From the NCBI GenBank assembly GCA_025980335.1, contig JAICXO010000011.1, positions 1-35,492 on the forward strand: DNA of 35,492 nucleotides, written 5' to 3'. Both the position numbers and the translations under genes were made by a program. The notes beneath the pieces were generated by a model. That model was not told where the DNA came from, did no database searches, and saw nothing but the letters and a program-made list of their open reading frames with translations. Origin of the DNA: Sphingomonas sp. (GTDB taxonomy: Bacteria > Pseudomonadota > Alphaproteobacteria > Sphingomonadales > Sphingomonadaceae). Of the stretch, positions 10,064 to 20,015 are shown piece after piece; positions within the stretch are counted from its first letter, which is position 1; every line of letters starts with the position of its first letter.

Positions 10064-11245
10064 ATGGCGGTCGGCGCGCTGATCGGGGCTTATCAGGAGG
10101 ACGACAGCGGACTGCTTCGGGCGCTGCTTCCGCTCGCCGGGCGGACGCTTGTCGAATATCAGGTGCGCTGTGCCGCTGCGGCAGGCGCTGCCCCGATCGT
10201 CGTCATCGTCGAGCGCGTGCCGCAGGCGCTGCAGGATGCATTCGAGCGGCTTCGCCTCGACGGCCTCGGCGTCTTCCCCGTGAGCGACGTGAGCGAAGCG
10301 GTGAGCCGGTTCGAGGCAGGCTCGATGATCCTGCTTATCGGGGACGGAATCGCGCCGGTCGCCGATCTCGTCGTGAAGATCGCGGAAGAGCCGGAACCTG
10401 CAATCGCAACGGTGCCGGACGATGACGTGCACGCGCTGTTCGAACGGATCGACGGCGAGTCGCGCTGGGCTGGAGTCGCGCTCGTCGATGCGCATTTGCT
10501 CGGATCGACCGCGGCGATGCTCGGCGACTGGGATCTGCAGTCGACCCTGCTCAGGCGGGCACTCCAGGAAGGGGCGCTGCGGGTGCCGGCGAGCGACTAC
10601 GGGGGCGAACCGCTGCTTGCCCGGCAGTCGGAAGACCTCGAGGGGTTCCAGCGCAAGCTCCTCGTCAGCTCGCGCGGAATTCGGCCCGACTGGGTGAGTC
10701 GCTTCATCCTGCCGCCGATCGAGGAGTTTGCGACCGAGCATCTGATGGAAACGGGCCTTCGGCCGCTGTGGCTGATGTGGGCCGCACTCGCGCTGACGGT
10801 TGGCGGTGCCTTCTGCTTCACACGGGGGTGGCTGGGGGCCGGGCTCGTGCTGCTGCTCCTGTCGATGCCCCTCGACCTGATCTCGAGCCGCCTCGCGACC
10901 TTGCGGCTGCGCCCGCTGGCGATCCGCACACTGAGCCGGCTTGCGTTATGGCCGGCCGCCGGCCTTGCATTGGTCGCGCTGGGCTGGTGGGAAATGCGGC
11001 ACAACAGCGGCTGGGGCGCGATGGTGTGCGCGCTCGCCGCCGCAGCCTTTGGCGAAGCTGCCCGGATCGAGCGCGCGGGCATCCATGATGAAGAGCCGTG
11101 GCTGATCTCCCGTCGCAGCGCGATCGTGCTCGCTGTGCCGTTCGCCCTGGCGGGCGCCTGGACCAGCTATCTCGTCGTGCTTCTCGCTTATGCAGTGATT
11201 TCTTTCTTCATCGTCCAGCATGTACGGCATGAACCGTCCAGTTGA
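10064..11245 (+). CDS. Degenerate nucleotidyltransferase / CDP-alcohol phosphatidyltransferase-like membrane protein
   Basis: 393 residues from the ATG at 10064; the frame is open upstream, but that part is low-complexity and overlaps the divergent gene. Residues 1-200 resemble a sugar or inositol phosphate nucleotidyltransferase fold: a start like GALIGAY, then LLPLAGRTLVEYQVR, and LLIGDG at 91-95. The glycine-rich GxGxR loop and the lysine of the PKPL motif are missing. Residues 207-280 (RPDWVSRFILPPIE, then GLRPLWL, GW, MPLDLISSRLATLR) match the layout of fused CDP-alcohol phosphatidyltransferases. There the signature DGxxAR...GxxxDxxxD has decayed to DLISSR (271-276) with no second acidic half. 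Five or so membrane helices lie between 234 and 385. I infer a descendant of a bifunctional IPCT-DIPPS-type enzyme that lost catalysis; its present role is unknown. Confidence 0.6.
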   Translation: MAVGALIGAYQEDDSGLLRALLPLAGRTLVEYQVRCAAAAGAAPIVVIVERVPQALQDAFERLRLDGLGVFPVSDVSEAVSRFEAGSMILLIGDGIAPVADLVVKIAEEPEPAIATVPDDDVHALFERIDGESRWAGVALVDAHLLGSTAAMLGDWDLQSTLLRRALQEGALRVPASDYGGEPLLARQSEDLEGFQRKLLVSSRGIRPDWVSRFILPPIEEFATEHLMETGLRPLWLMWAALALTVGGAFCFTRGWLGAGLVLLLLSMPLDLISSRLATLRLRPLAIRTLSRLALWPAAGLALVALGWWEMRHNSGWGAMVCALAAAAFGEAARIERAGIHDEEPWLISRRSAIVLAVPFALAGAWTSYLVVLLAYAVISFFIVQHVRHEPSS

Positions 11246-11271
11246 CCCGAAGTTAACCCAAATCAGATAAC
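11242..11271 (+). promoter_or_regulatory. Candidate sigma-70 promoter for the DUF2336-kinase pair
   Basis: TTGACC (11242-11247), an 18-base gap and GATAAC (11266-11271). The predicted start of transcription would fall around 11278, only a few bases before the tandem ATGs at 11283 and 11286, so the message could be nearly leaderless. No Shine-Dalgarno sequence is seen ahead of these ATGs. The -10 box matches 4 of 6 consensus bases. Confidence 0.35.
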
Positions 11272-11282
11272 GCGTGACACTA

Positions 11283-12326
11283 ATGATGCCGGAGGAATGG
11301 CCGATCGCCGCCACGGGAGCGGAGCGGGATGCGCCTGCACGCGCGGGCGGACGCGGGCGGCTGTCCACTGTTCGCGCCGATTTTTTCCTCAACCCCGCCG
11401 AGCGCCTGACGGAGCAGGAGCGGGCGTTGATGACCGCGATGCTGCACTGCCTGATCGCCGACATCGCAGGGGAAATCAGGGCGGCGCTCCCGGCCGGATG
11501 GGCAGGGGCCAATGACGACGATGCGGCGCTTGTCGATGCACTGACGCGCGCGGGCCTGCTCGACCAGCCCGAATTGATGGCGCTTCTGCTTCGGCGGGCG
11601 GACGAAGAGCGGATCGGAACCGCCGCTCGTGCGCGCAGCGGCCGGCGTGAGGCACGCGCAATCCAAGGCCTCGTCAGCCATCACGAAGGTGCCGCGTCGG
11701 CGGCGGCCATGGCGCTGATCCTCGCCCGAGGCCGACGGCGCGACCGCTTCGGCCAGTGCCTGCTTGGGTTCGATGACCTCTCGCACGAACTGGCGGAGCA
11801 GCTTGCCAACGCCATCGCAGCCGCATTGCGGAACGACGTGGCGGCCGGCCACGGTGTAGCGGCCGCGGATTCGGAGCTGACCAGCGCCGCGAGTCGGCTG
11901 CTCGACCGCCATGAGCCGGCGCGGGGGATCGAGGCGCTCACGGGAGCGCTCGTTTCTGTGCTCGACGAAAACGGCAGCCTCTCGGACGAGCTGTTGCTCG
12001 CCTGTGCGCAGGAGGGCGAAGTCGCATTCCTTGCCGAAGCCATCGGCCGGCGCGCGGGTGTCCAGGGCACCGTCGCGCTCGACGAACTCCTCTCGGGAGA
12101 AGCCGAGCATTTGATGGCCTTGCTACGTCTCGCCGGCTTCTCGCGCGAGCTCAGCGCCGGACTGCTCGCCAGTTTTGGCGACCTGCTAGGCATCGACGAT
12201 CCAGGAGCGGCGATCGGCATTTTCGACCGGATCGGCGCCGACGAGATGAAGGCCGCTGCAAGCTGGGTCGCGGCTCCCGCGGATTATCGCGCTGCTCTGG
12301 ACGCGCTCGAGAGCAACAATGGCTAG
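11283..12326 (+). CDS. DUF2336 family protein
   Basis: About 347 residues, largely helical, soluble, no signal peptide. The stretch VRADFFLNPAERLTEQERAL followed by ADIAGEIRAALP is the style of DUF2336 proteins of sphingomonads and other alphaproteobacteria. The family looks like helical-repeat proteins and has no settled biochemical role. GTG at 11274 and ATGs at 11283 and 11286 are all possible starts; I chose 11283. The last codons overlap the next gene by 8 bases. A DUF2336 protein tightly coupled to a kinase-like gene points to a regulatory pair, which is inference from the arrangement. Confidence 0.75.
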   Translation: MMPEEWPIAATGAERDAPARAGGRGRLSTVRADFFLNPAERLTEQERALMTAMLHCLIADIAGEIRAALPAGWAGANDDDAALVDALTRAGLLDQPELMALLLRRADEERIGTAARARSGRREARAIQGLVSHHEGAASAAAMALILARGRRRDRFGQCLLGFDDLSHELAEQLANAIAAALRNDVAAGHGVAAADSELTSAASRLLDRHEPARGIEALTGALVSVLDENGSLSDELLLACAQEGEVAFLAEAIGRRAGVQGTVALDELLSGEAEHLMALLRLAGFSRELSAGLLASFGDLLGIDDPGAAIGIFDRIGADEMKAAASWVAAPADYRAALDALESNNG

Positions 12327-13650
12327 CGTTCCGTCCGAACCGCGGCCAGTGCTCGGACGCCTCGATGCGGCTGGACGGTTGATTGCAGCCGAGCCGGAGC
12401 TCGAAGCGCTGCAGCGGGAAGCCGGAGCGGATCTCGGGCAAATGCTCGCGCTCCCGCAGGTCGCCGCTGTCGCCCAGCTTGCCCGAAAGCTCGGCACGGC
12501 GGTCGGGCGTCCGGCCGTTGCCGCGTCGACCGAGCACGATATCGAGCTGTGGGTGAACGCACGGCCCGAAGGCGACGAGATTGCTTTATCGCTGGAAGGC
12601 TGGACCGTCCGTCCTGCAGCTGCCGCGCGTTTGACGTCGATCCTCGGCGGCGGAAGCGATGCTGCGGCGGCCGAGGCCCAGAATGAGTGGACGACCGACG
12701 AGGAACTGCGGATCATCTCCCTCTCTTCCGAGCTTGCGGGATTGCTTGGCGTCGAGGTTGCAGATGCGGCAGGCACGGCGCTGACGCGTGTCCTGCGGCT
12801 CGAGGAAGACGAAAGCGGAGAGATGCCGCTGATCAGCGCGCTTGCGGCTCGTCGCGCCTTCACCGGTCAGCGCGCGCGTGGTCGATCCGACGAAAGCTGC
12901 CTCGTGATCCTCTCGGGTGAGGTCGTGACGGCGGCGGACGGGCGGTTTGCAGGCTTTCGCGGAACCGCCGAGAGCGAGAAGGGCGGGTCGTCGAGAACGG
13001 CTCGACCTGTGCCTGGCTTCGACCGCGCCTTCGACGAACTGCTTCGCTCGCCGATCGACCGGATCATCGAAAGCGCGGAACGGATCGTCGCCCGCGCAGA
13101 CGGGCCGTTGCGCAGCGATTATGCGAGCTACGGGAACGACATCGCGTCGGCCGCGCGGCACCTGTTGTCCGTGCTCCGGGCGATGAGCGAGGATCCGACG
13201 CAGGTCCATGGCGTCGTGGACCTCGCAGCGCTTTCGGCGGAAGCCGTGATCATGCTCGAATCCTCGGCTGAGGACCGCGAGGTTCACATCGAGCTCGACC
13301 GGCCCGAGCCGCTGCGGGTGCGCGGACAGGAACGCGCCGTCATCCAGATCCTGGTCAATCTGATCGTCAATGCGATCCGCTATTCGCCGGCACAAGCCAC
13401 CATCCGTCTGAGCTTCAGCAGGACAGCGGGCACTGCTTCGGTCACGGTATCGGACGAAGGTCACGGAATTGCCGCGGGCGACGAGCAGCGCATCTTCGAA
13501 CGCTTCGAACGAGCGCACCCGAAGGAGGGCGGGACCGGCCTCGGACTTGCCATTTCGCGGAGGCTCGCACGGTCGATGGGCGGCGACGTGAGCCTCGACA
13601 GCGCTCCCGGCGAAGGAGCGCGCTTTACCTTGACGCTGCCGGGCGCCTAG
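12319..13650 (+). CDS. Histidine-kinase-like protein lacking the phospho-accepting histidine
   Basis: 443 residues, soluble. Residues 1-220 are a variable sensor part, probably PAS-like. Residues 233-290 are in the place of the dimerisation helices. There the usual HELRTPL reads ELLRSPI (residues 240-246), so Glu240 stands where the histidine should be, and no other histidine lies in that helix. The ATPase part is intact: N-box NLIVNAIRY (347-355), G1 box DEGHGI (379-384), F-box FERFER, and G2 box [10 protein letters not shown] (404-413). So it should bind ATP but cannot autophosphorylate in the classical way. It may work by ATP-dependent shape change, as proposed for DivL-type pseudokinases. 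No response regulator is adjacent. The upstream DUF2336 gene overlaps it by 8 bases; its stop shares CTAG with the convergent gltA stop. Confidence 0.85.
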   Translation: MASVPSEPRPVLGRLDAAGRLIAAEPELEALQREAGADLGQMLALPQVAAVAQLARKLGTAVGRPAVAASTEHDIELWVNARPEGDEIALSLEGWTVRPAAAARLTSILGGGSDAAAAEAQNEWTTDEELRIISLSSELAGLLGVEVADAAGTALTRVLRLEEDESGEMPLISALAARRAFTGQRARGRSDESCLVILSGEVVTAADGRFAGFRGTAESEKGGSSRTARPVPGFDRAFDELLRSPIDRIIESAERIVARADGPLRSDYASYGNDIASAARHLLSVLRAMSEDPTQVHGVVDLAALSAEAVIMLESSAEDREVHIELDRPEPLRVRGQERAVIQILVNLIVNAIRYSPAQATIRLSFSRTAGTASVTVSDEGHGIAAGDEQRIFERFERAHPKEGGTGLGLAISRRLARSMGGDVSLDSAPGEGARFTLTLPGA

Positions 13651-14936
13651 CCGCGCTGGTTGACGGGAACGTATTCGCGCCGGGTGTGGCCGACGTAGAG
13701 CTGGCGGGGACGGCCGATCTTCTGCTCGGGATCGGCGATCATTTCGTTCCACTGCGCGACCCAGCCGACCGTCCGGGCAAGCGCGAACAGCGCGGTGAAC
13801 ATGTCCGTCGGGAAGCCGATCGCGTTGAGGATGATGCCCGAGTAGAAGTCGACGTTCGGGTAGAGCTTCTTTTCGATGAAATATTCGTCGTTGAGCGCGA
13901 TGTGCTCGAGCTCCTTGGCGACGTCGAGGACGGGATCGGAGATGTTCAACTCCTTCAGCACCTCGTCCGCCGTCGCCTTCATCACCTTCGCCCGCGGATC
14001 GAAGTTCTTGTAGACGCGGTGGCCGAACCCCATCAGCCGGAACGGGTCGTTCTTGTCCTTGGCGCGGGCGATATATTCAGGGATTCGCTTCACGTCGCCT
14101 ATCTCGCGAAGCATGTTCAGCGCCGCTTCGTTCGCGCCGCCGTGAGCAGGGCCCCACAGGCATGCGATGCCGGCAGCGATGCACGCGAACGGGTTCGCGC
14201 CCGATGAGCCGGCGAGGCGCACCGTCGACGTGGACGCATTCTGCTCGTGATCGGCGTGGAGGATGAAGATGCGCCGCATCGCATTTTCGATGATCGGATT
14301 CACTTCATAAGGCTCCGCCGGCACTCCGAACGTCATGCGCAGGAAATTGCCGGTGAAGCTGAGCTCGTTCAGCGGGTACATGAACGGCTGTCCAAGCGAA
14401 TATTTGAACGCCATCGCGACCAGCGTCGGCATCTTCGCGATCAGCCGGTGTGAAGCGATCATCCGCTGTTCGGGGTCGGTGATGTCGGTGCTGTCGTGAT
14501 AGAAGGCCGAGAGCGCGCCCACGACGCCGCACAGGACGGCCATCGGGTGAGCGTCGCGCCGGAACCCGCGGAAGAAGACCGCGAGCTGCTCGTGGACCAT
14601 CGTGTGGCGGCTGATCGTGTAAGTGAACTCGTCGAGCTCCTGCTGCGTCGGCAGCTCGCCCCGAAGCAGCAGATAGGCGACCTCCATGAAGGTCGAATGC
14701 TCTGCGAGCTGGTCGATGGGATAGCCGCGGTGAAGGAGGACGCCCTTCTCGCCGTCGATGTAGGTGATCGCGCTTTCGCAGCTCGCGGTCGAGGTGAAGC
14801 CGGGATCGTAGGTGAACATGCCCGACCGGGCGTAGAGCTTGCGGATGTCGACGACTTCCGGACCGACCGTGCCTTCGAGCACCGGGAAATCGAAGTTCCC
14901 GGTCGGAAGGTTCATCGAGGCTGATTTGTCGGTCAT
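13647..14936 (-). CDS. gltA: Citrate synthase
   Basis: Condenses acetyl-CoA and oxaloacetate to citrate in the TCA cycle. 429 residues, typical of the hexameric type II enzyme of Gram-negative bacteria. The expected motifs are in place: [14 protein letters not shown] and [10 protein letters not shown] around the first active-site histidine, then [12 protein letters not shown] with the second histidine, and the aspartate region near the C-terminus. The ATG overlaps the stop of gltX by 4 bases (ATGA), so the two are co-transcribed. The stop overlaps the convergent kinase-like gene. Confidence 0.98.
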   Translation of the reverse strand: MTDKSASMNLPTGNFDFPVLEGTVGPEVVDIRKLYARSGMFTYDPGFTSTASCESAITYIDGEKGVLLHRGYPIDQLAEHSTFMEVAYLLLRGELPTQQELDEFTYTISRHTMVHEQLAVFFRGFRRDAHPMAVLCGVVGALSAFYHDSTDITDPEQRMIASHRLIAKMPTLVAMAFKYSLGQPFMYPLNELSFTGNFLRMTFGVPAEPYEVNPIIENAMRRIFILHADHEQNASTSTVRLAGSSGANPFACIAAGIACLWGPAHGGANEAALNMLREIGDVKRIPEYIARAKDKNDPFRLMGFGHRVYKNFDPRAKVMKATADEVLKELNISDPVLDVAKELEHIALNDEYFIEKKLYPNVDFYSGIILNAIGFPTDMFTALFALARTVGWVAQWNEMIADPEQKIGRPRQLYVGHTRREYVPVNQRG

Positions 14937-16345
14937 TCTGTAGGCTCCATCTGGTCGGCGATGCGGGCGAGGCTCTCGTCCCGTCCGAGCAACGCGAGAA
15001 CGTCAAAAATCCCCGGAGACGTCGTGCGCCCGGTGAGGGCGGCCCTGAGGGGCTGCGCAAGCTTGCCCAGCTTGACGCCGCTCGCCTCGGCGACTTCGCG
15101 GATGGCTGCCTCTAACGAGCCTGCGTCCCAATTCGCAAGTGCAGCGAGCTTCGCGCGCGCCGCTGCGAGGACGGACCGCGCATCGCCGGAGAGCAAAGCG
15201 GCCGCGCCCGCATCGATGTCCAGCGGCCGCTCCGAAAAGAGAAACGATGCACTCTCAGCAAGTTGCACGAGTGTGTTCGCACGCGTCTTGAGCTCCGGCA
15301 TTGCCCTCGTGAGCAGTGCCTTCTGCTCCGCCGAAAGGCCCAGCCTCGCCGCGACCAGCTCGGCGAGCCGTTCGTCGTCCGCCTCGCGGATGTAATGGCC
15401 GTTCAAATTCTCGAGCTTCTTGAAATCGAAACGCGACGGAGACTTGCCGACTTGCGGCAGGTCGAACCATTCGATCGCCTGCTGCCGGCTGATGATCTCG
15501 TCGTCGCCATGGCCCCAGCCGAGACGAAGAAGGTAATTGTTCACCGCTTCGGGCAGGAAACCGAGCTCGTCGCGATAGGCATCCACCCCGAGTGCGCCAT
15601 GGCGCTTGCTGAGCTTGGCGCCATCCTGCCCGTGGATCAGCGGCACATGGGCGTAGATCGGCTCGGGCCAGCCCATCGCGCGGATGATCGCCAGCTGGCG
15701 GAAGGCATTGTTGAGATGGTCGTCGCCGCGGATCACGTGAGTGACCCCCATGTCGTGATCGTCGACCACGACCGCAAGCATGTAGGTCGGGGTACCGTCC
15801 GAGCGGAGCAGGACGAAATCGTCGATCTCGACGTTCTGCACCGTGACCCGCCCCTGGACCTGGTCGTCGATCACGGTTTCGCCCTCGCGCGGCGCCTTCA
15901 GGCGAATGACGAAGGGCTTGTCGGCCTGCGCCTCGGTCACGTCGCGCCACGGACTTTCGATCCGGAACGGCCGGCGCTCGCGCTGTGCCGCCTCGCGCTG
16001 CGCGGCGAGCTCCTCCTGAGTCATGTAGCAGCGATACGCCTGACCCCGCTCGAGCATCCGGTGGGCAATCTCGGCGTGGCGAGCCCAGAATTGCGACTGA
16101 TAATATTCGTGCCCGTCCCAATCGAGGCCGAGCCAGCGCATTCCGTCCAGGATCGCGTCGATCGCTTCCGTGGTTGAGCGGGCCTTGTCGGTATCCTCGA
16201 TCCTCAACAGGAACTTGCCGCCGAAGTGGCGCGCGTAGAGCCAGTTGAACAGCGCGGTCCGCGCCCCTCCGATATGCAGGAAGCCGGTGGGCGACGGTGC
16301 GAAGCGGGTGACGACCGGCGGTGAATCGGCGGAACGTGAACTCAT
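14933..16345 (-). CDS. gltX: Glutamyl-tRNA synthetase
   Basis: Charges tRNA-Glu (in many alphaproteobacteria a second paralogue charges tRNA-Gln). 470 residues from the ATG at 16345; an upstream in-frame ATG (16387) would add 14 basic residues not typical of the family. The class I signatures are HIGG (24-27), inside [17 protein letters not shown], and KLSKR (244-248). The order of the catalytic and anticodon-binding parts is normal. It is the first gene of the gltX-gltA unit and is divergent from comEC, 41 bases away, so its promoter must lie in or overlap the comEC 5' end. Confidence 0.97.
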   Translation of the reverse strand: MSSRSADSPPVVTRFAPSPTGFLHIGGARTALFNWLYARHFGGKFLLRIEDTDKARSTTEAIDAILDGMRWLGLDWDGHEYYQSQFWARHAEIAHRMLERGQAYRCYMTQEELAAQREAAQRERRPFRIESPWRDVTEAQADKPFVIRLKAPREGETVIDDQVQGRVTVQNVEIDDFVLLRSDGTPTYMLAVVVDDHDMGVTHVIRGDDHLNNAFRQLAIIRAMGWPEPIYAHVPLIHGQDGAKLSKRHGALGVDAYRDELGFLPEAVNNYLLRLGWGHGDDEIISRQQAIEWFDLPQVGKSPSRFDFKKLENLNGHYIREADDERLAELVAARLGLSAEQKALLTRAMPELKTRANTLVQLAESASFLFSERPLDIDAGAAALLSGDARSVLAAARAKLAALANWDAGSLEAAIREVAEASGVKLGKLAQPLRAALTGRTTSPGIFDVLALLGRDESLARIADQMEPTE

Positions 16346-16386
16346 GGTTGCGCTGAGGCGCGCTTTCCTCTTCAGTTGATGCTGCA

Positions 16387-18540
16387 ATGCAATGGACGAG
16401 CGCCCCTAACATAGGGGAAGCGCCTCTTCCACAGCGTGCTCGGGGCTATTGGAAGGCGTGGTTTTCCGCCGCTGGAGAGGAGCTGGAGAGGCTCCTCGAG
16501 GCGGAGCGCGCACAGCTCCCGCCGTGGCTCGCCGTCGGTCTCGGCAGCGGCATCGCTGCGTGGTTCGCGCTCGATCGTCCGGCCGAATGGCAGGCCTTTC
16601 TGTGCCTCGCTGCCGCGGTTGCGCTGATCGGGTTCACCCTCGGAAGCGGACGCGCGGGGAGGGCACTGGGCTGGTTCGCGCTTGCGGCGGCGATCGGTTG
16701 TGCACTGGTCTGGGCGCGATCCGTGCTCGTCGCCGCGCCGCGATTGGACCGCCCGGCGGTGGCGCAACTCGACGGCACCGTCGTGACGGTCGACCATCTC
16801 GCGGCGCGGCAGACCACCCGTGTGGTGCTCCAATCCGCGACTGCAGGTCTGCCGCCCAGGCTCCGGCTGTCGATCGATGACGACACGCTTCCGACGGGAA
16901 TTGCGCCCGGAGCGCAGATCGCCGCTCGGGCGCGATTGGTGCCGCCGCCGCCGATGGCGTTGCCGGGCACCTATGATTTCGCGCGCGATGCGTGGTTCCA
17001 GGGGCTTGGGGCCGTCGGAAAGCCGCTTGGACCTGTAACGGTGCTCCGCGCCGGCAAGCCGCACGGTCTCGACCGCGTTCGCGATGGTCTCAGGCAGCAC
17101 ATCGAGCAGCGTCTCCCGGCCAGCCCGGCCGGGATCGCCGTCGCGCTGGCGACCGGTGACCAGAACGCGGTCGACCAGGACGATGCCGACGCAATGCGGC
17201 GCGCAGGCTTGACCCATCTCCTCTCGGTCAGCGGGCTTCACATTGCCGCGGTCGTCGCCTTTGCGATGTTCGTGAGCCTGAAATTGCTGGCGCTGAGCGA
17301 GCGGCTCGCGCTGCGGTTCAATCTCGTGCTCGTCTCCGCCGGCGTCGCTGCCGCGGCGGGCATCGGCTACACCTTGCTCACCGGAGCGCAGGTGCCGACG
17401 GTGAGGAGCTGCGTTGCGGCGCTGCTGATTCTCGCGGGAATCGCACTCGGCCGCGATGCACTGAGCATGCGCCTGATCGCCACCGGAGCGATCGTCGTGC
17501 TGCTGTTCCGGCCCGAGGCGCTCGCGGGCGCCAGCTTCCAGATGAGCTTCGCTGCGGTGACCGCGATCGTCGCGCTTCATTCGACCCGCTGGGCGCGCCT
17601 GCTCCTGCAACGCCGGGACGAAGGCATAATCGGCCGCACGGCGCGGGCGCTGCTCGGGATTGTCGCGACAGGCCTGGTGGTCGAAGTCGCGCTCGCGCCG
17701 ATGGCGTTGTTCCATTTCCACCGCGCAGGCCTCTACGGCGTATTCGCGAACATCATCGCTATCCCTCTGACGACATTCGTGATCATGCCGAGCGAGGCGG
17801 CCGCGCTGACGTTCGACGCGCTCGGCTGGGGACTGCCCTTCTGGTGGATGTGCGGCAAGTCGATCGAAGGCCTGCTCGGCCTCGCGCACGCGATCGCATC
17901 GACGAGGGGTGCAGTCGCGCTGCTTCCGTCGATGCCGACGTGGGCGTTCGGCGCAATGATGGCGGGCGGCATCTGGCTGTGCCTTTGGAACACGCGGCTG
18001 CGGCTTCTCGGGCTGGTGCCGTTCGCGGTCGGCGCGGTCGCGGCGGCGCTTTCGCCGTCCCCCGATCTGCTGATTACCGGCGACGGAATGCACGTTGCAG
18101 TCGTCGATGGCGGAACGCCGCTGATCCTTCGCGAGCGCACCGGCGACTATGTCCGAAGCCTGATCGCCGAGGCTTCGGGGTTCGACGGCGATCCCGAGGA
18201 TCTCGGCCGTCGGCCGTACAGCGCGTGTTCGAAGGACGCATGCGTCGCCGTCATTCGAAAGGGCGCATCGGAATGGCGGCTGCTCGCGACGCGTTCTTCG
18301 ACGCTGATCGACTGGCAGAGCTTTACGGTCGCCTGTGGAGAGGCGGACATCGTCGTCTCCGACCGCCGGCTGCCGCGCGGCTGCACGCCGCGGTGGCTCA
18401 AGCTCGACGCACCCGCGCTACGGCGAACCGGCGGCCTCGCGATCTATCTCGCCGGCAAGCCGCGGGTCGACAGCGTGGCTGCGCGCGTCGGCGCGCACCC
18501 GTGGGCGGCTAACGGCGCTTCGGAAAATGGACTAAGATGA
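16387..18540 (+). CDS. comEC: ComEC/Rec2 family DNA-uptake channel protein
   Basis: Inner-membrane channel that in naturally transformable bacteria moves single-stranded DNA into the cytoplasm. 717 residues: a short N-terminal part, two to three helices, a beta-rich OB-like DUF4131 region (about 120-240), then the Competence domain. The last starts at the family motif [12 protein letters not shown] (around 274-285) and has about eight further helices. The C-terminal tail (about 560-717) keeps the outline of the metallo-beta-lactamase-like domain but has no HxHxDH, so it is probably not a nuclease, as is often the case in alphaproteobacteria. Presence of comEC alone does not prove competence; no other com genes are in the window. 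Confidence 0.92.
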   Translation: MQWTSAPNIGEAPLPQRARGYWKAWFSAAGEELERLLEAERAQLPPWLAVGLGSGIAAWFALDRPAEWQAFLCLAAAVALIGFTLGSGRAGRALGWFALAAAIGCALVWARSVLVAAPRLDRPAVAQLDGTVVTVDHLAARQTTRVVLQSATAGLPPRLRLSIDDDTLPTGIAPGAQIAARARLVPPPPMALPGTYDFARDAWFQGLGAVGKPLGPVTVLRAGKPHGLDRVRDGLRQHIEQRLPASPAGIAVALATGDQNAVDQDDADAMRRAGLTHLLSVSGLHIAAVVAFAMFVSLKLLALSERLALRFNLVLVSAGVAAAAGIGYTLLTGAQVPTVRSCVAALLILAGIALGRDALSMRLIATGAIVVLLFRPEALAGASFQMSFAAVTAIVALHSTRWARLLLQRRDEGIIGRTARALLGIVATGLVVEVALAPMALFHFHRAGLYGVFANIIAIPLTTFVIMPSEAAALTFDALGWGLPFWWMCGKSIEGLLGLAHAIASTRGAVALLPSMPTWAFGAMMAGGIWLCLWNTRLRLLGLVPFAVGAVAAALSPSPDLLITGDGMHVAVVDGGTPLILRERTGDYVRSLIAEASGFDGDPEDLGRRPYSACSKDACVAVIRKGASEWRLLATRSSTLIDWQSFTVACGEADIVVSDRRLPRGCTPRWLKLDAPALRRTGGLAIYLAGKPRVDSVAARVGAHPWAANGASENGLR
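16403..16417. repeat. Inverted repeat at the 5' end of comEC
   Basis: CCCCTA-ACA-TAGGGG, perfect 6-base arms with a 3-base centre, lies within the first ten codons of comEC and upstream of divergent gltX. It could be an operator for gltX or a hairpin that dampens comEC translation. No partner regulator is visible. Confidence 0.3.
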
Positions 18541-18559
18541 TCGCTGGGGGAACAAGCAT

Positions 18560-20014
18560 ATGATCCGGCTCCTTCCGCGGATGCTCGCGGCGGCAGTTGC
18601 GCTATTATCCCAAGCGGGCGCAACGGCGGCGACGCTCGCCTTCAGGCACGTCAATGTCGTCGACGTGGAGCATGGGCGCATTCTCGCGGACCGAGTCGTG
18701 CTCGTTCGCGGCAATCGTATCGATCGCATAGCACGCGACGCGACTTTCCAGGTGCCGGCCGATGCCCAAATCATCGAAGCGGCCGGCAAGTTCCTGATGC
18801 CGGGGCTGTGGGACATGCATGCCCACAACTTCAATTATGTTAGTGGCCGGCCGCCGCGGACGTGGCAGTTCCCCTTGTTCATTGCCTATGGCGTCACCGG
18901 CGTGCGCGACATGTGGGTCAAAGCGAAGGACATGCCGCTAGTCCGGCAATGGCGCACGGACCTCGATCGCGGCGAGTTCGTCGGACCCCGCTTCGCGGCT
19001 GTCGGCACGATCGTCGATGGGCCTGAGGATGCCAAGCCCGGACACTTTCCCGGACCCAATGTCGATGTCGCCCCGACTCCCGAAGCTGGCCGCAGGATGG
19101 TCGATGGCTTGCAAGCGGCGGGCGTCGATTTCTTCAAGACCTACAACAGCCTCTCGCGCGACGTGTATCTTGCGGTGGTGGATGAGGGGAAGCGGCGCCA
19201 TTTGCCGGTCGCGGGCCATGTTCCCTGGGCGGTGGGTGCGCGTCTGGCGAGCGATTCCGGCCAGCGCAGCGTCGAGCACGAATATGGCATGATGGAAAGC
19301 TGTTCGAGTAAGGAGCGCGAGCTTTACGCGCGGGAACAGAAAGATCTCCGCTGGGCCTATTCGAACGATTCGCTTCTCGTCGACAGCTACAGCGAGGAGG
19401 CTTGTCTTTCGCTCGCCGCGACGTTTGCCCGCAATCACACGGCGTTTACGCCGACTCTGGTCGAGGACCGTTTCTCGGCCGGCACCGAAACCCTCGGCTT
19501 CTTCATCGGTGACCCCCGCTTGGCGACGGTCCCCCAAAACGAGCTCGACTCGTGGCAGGACGCCCGCGACCTCCTCCGCAAAGGCCTCGCCAAAGGGACG
19601 ATGACGCCCCAAGACGACGCCATCAGTGCGCGCTGGTGGAAGGAGTTGTTCACGATCACGCGGCTGATGGAGCAGCAGGGAGTGACGATTCTCGCCGGCA
19701 CGGACGTCGGGAATCCCTTCATCTACCCCGGCGCGAGTCTGCTTGACGAGCTGGGCCTGCTCAATGACGCGGGCCTGACGCCGCTTCAGGCGTTGCAGGC
19801 GGCGACATTGAACCCAGCGAAATTCCTCCACATTGAAAAGGACTTCGGGACAGTCGAGCGCGGGAAGACCGCCGACCTAGTCCTGCTCGACGCCAATCCG
19901 CTCGAAGACATCGCGAACACGCGGCGGATTGACGCCGTCGTGTTGAATGGACGGCTGTTCGACCGCTCGACGCTAGACGCGCTTCTCGCTTCGGCCAAGC
20001 GCTCGGTGCACTAG
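18560..20014 (+). CDS. Exported amidohydrolase
   Basis: 484 residues with a cleavable signal peptide (positive start, hydrophobic 9-19, likely cut after ATA near residue 23). The rest is a metal-dependent amidohydrolase barrel: DMHAH with metal ligands His87 and His89, FFKTYN with the putative carbamylated bridging lysine Lys193, His220 in AGH, His240 in SVEHEY, and AGTD with Asp382. Then follow LQAATLNPAKFL and GKTADLVLLDANPL, typical of periplasmic imidazolonepropionase- or prolidase-like amidohydrolases. The substrate cannot be told. A GGGGGAA ribosome-binding site precedes the ATG, 19 bases after comEC. It ends one base before the convergent VOC gene. Confidence 0.9.
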   Translation: MIRLLPRMLAAAVALLSQAGATAATLAFRHVNVVDVEHGRILADRVVLVRGNRIDRIARDATFQVPADAQIIEAAGKFLMPGLWDMHAHNFNYVSGRPPRTWQFPLFIAYGVTGVRDMWVKAKDMPLVRQWRTDLDRGEFVGPRFAAVGTIVDGPEDAKPGHFPGPNVDVAPTPEAGRRMVDGLQAAGVDFFKTYNSLSRDVYLAVVDEGKRRHLPVAGHVPWAVGARLASDSGQRSVEHEYGMMESCSSKERELYAREQKDLRWAYSNDSLLVDSYSEEACLSLAATFARNHTAFTPTLVEDRFSAGTETLGFFIGDPRLATVPQNELDSWQDARDLLRKGLAKGTMTPQDDAISARWWKELFTITRLMEQQGVTILAGTDVGNPFIYPGASLLDELGLLNDAGLTPLQALQAATLNPAKFLHIEKDFGTVERGKTADLVLLDANPLEDIANTRRIDAVVLNGRLFDRSTLDALLASAKRSVH

Positions 20015-20015
20015 A

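Noticed and set aside
13159-13161. His281 of the kinase-like protein as phospho-acceptor
   Set aside because: It lies in the second dimerisation helix (AARHLLSVL), about 40 residues after the place of the canonical His, facing a different position.
18549-18556. GGAAC before the amidohydrolase as an EcfG -35
   Set aside because: It is only a few bases from the ATG and serves as the ribosome-binding site; no CGTT follows at 16-17 bases. The GGAAC before tpiA is the same case.
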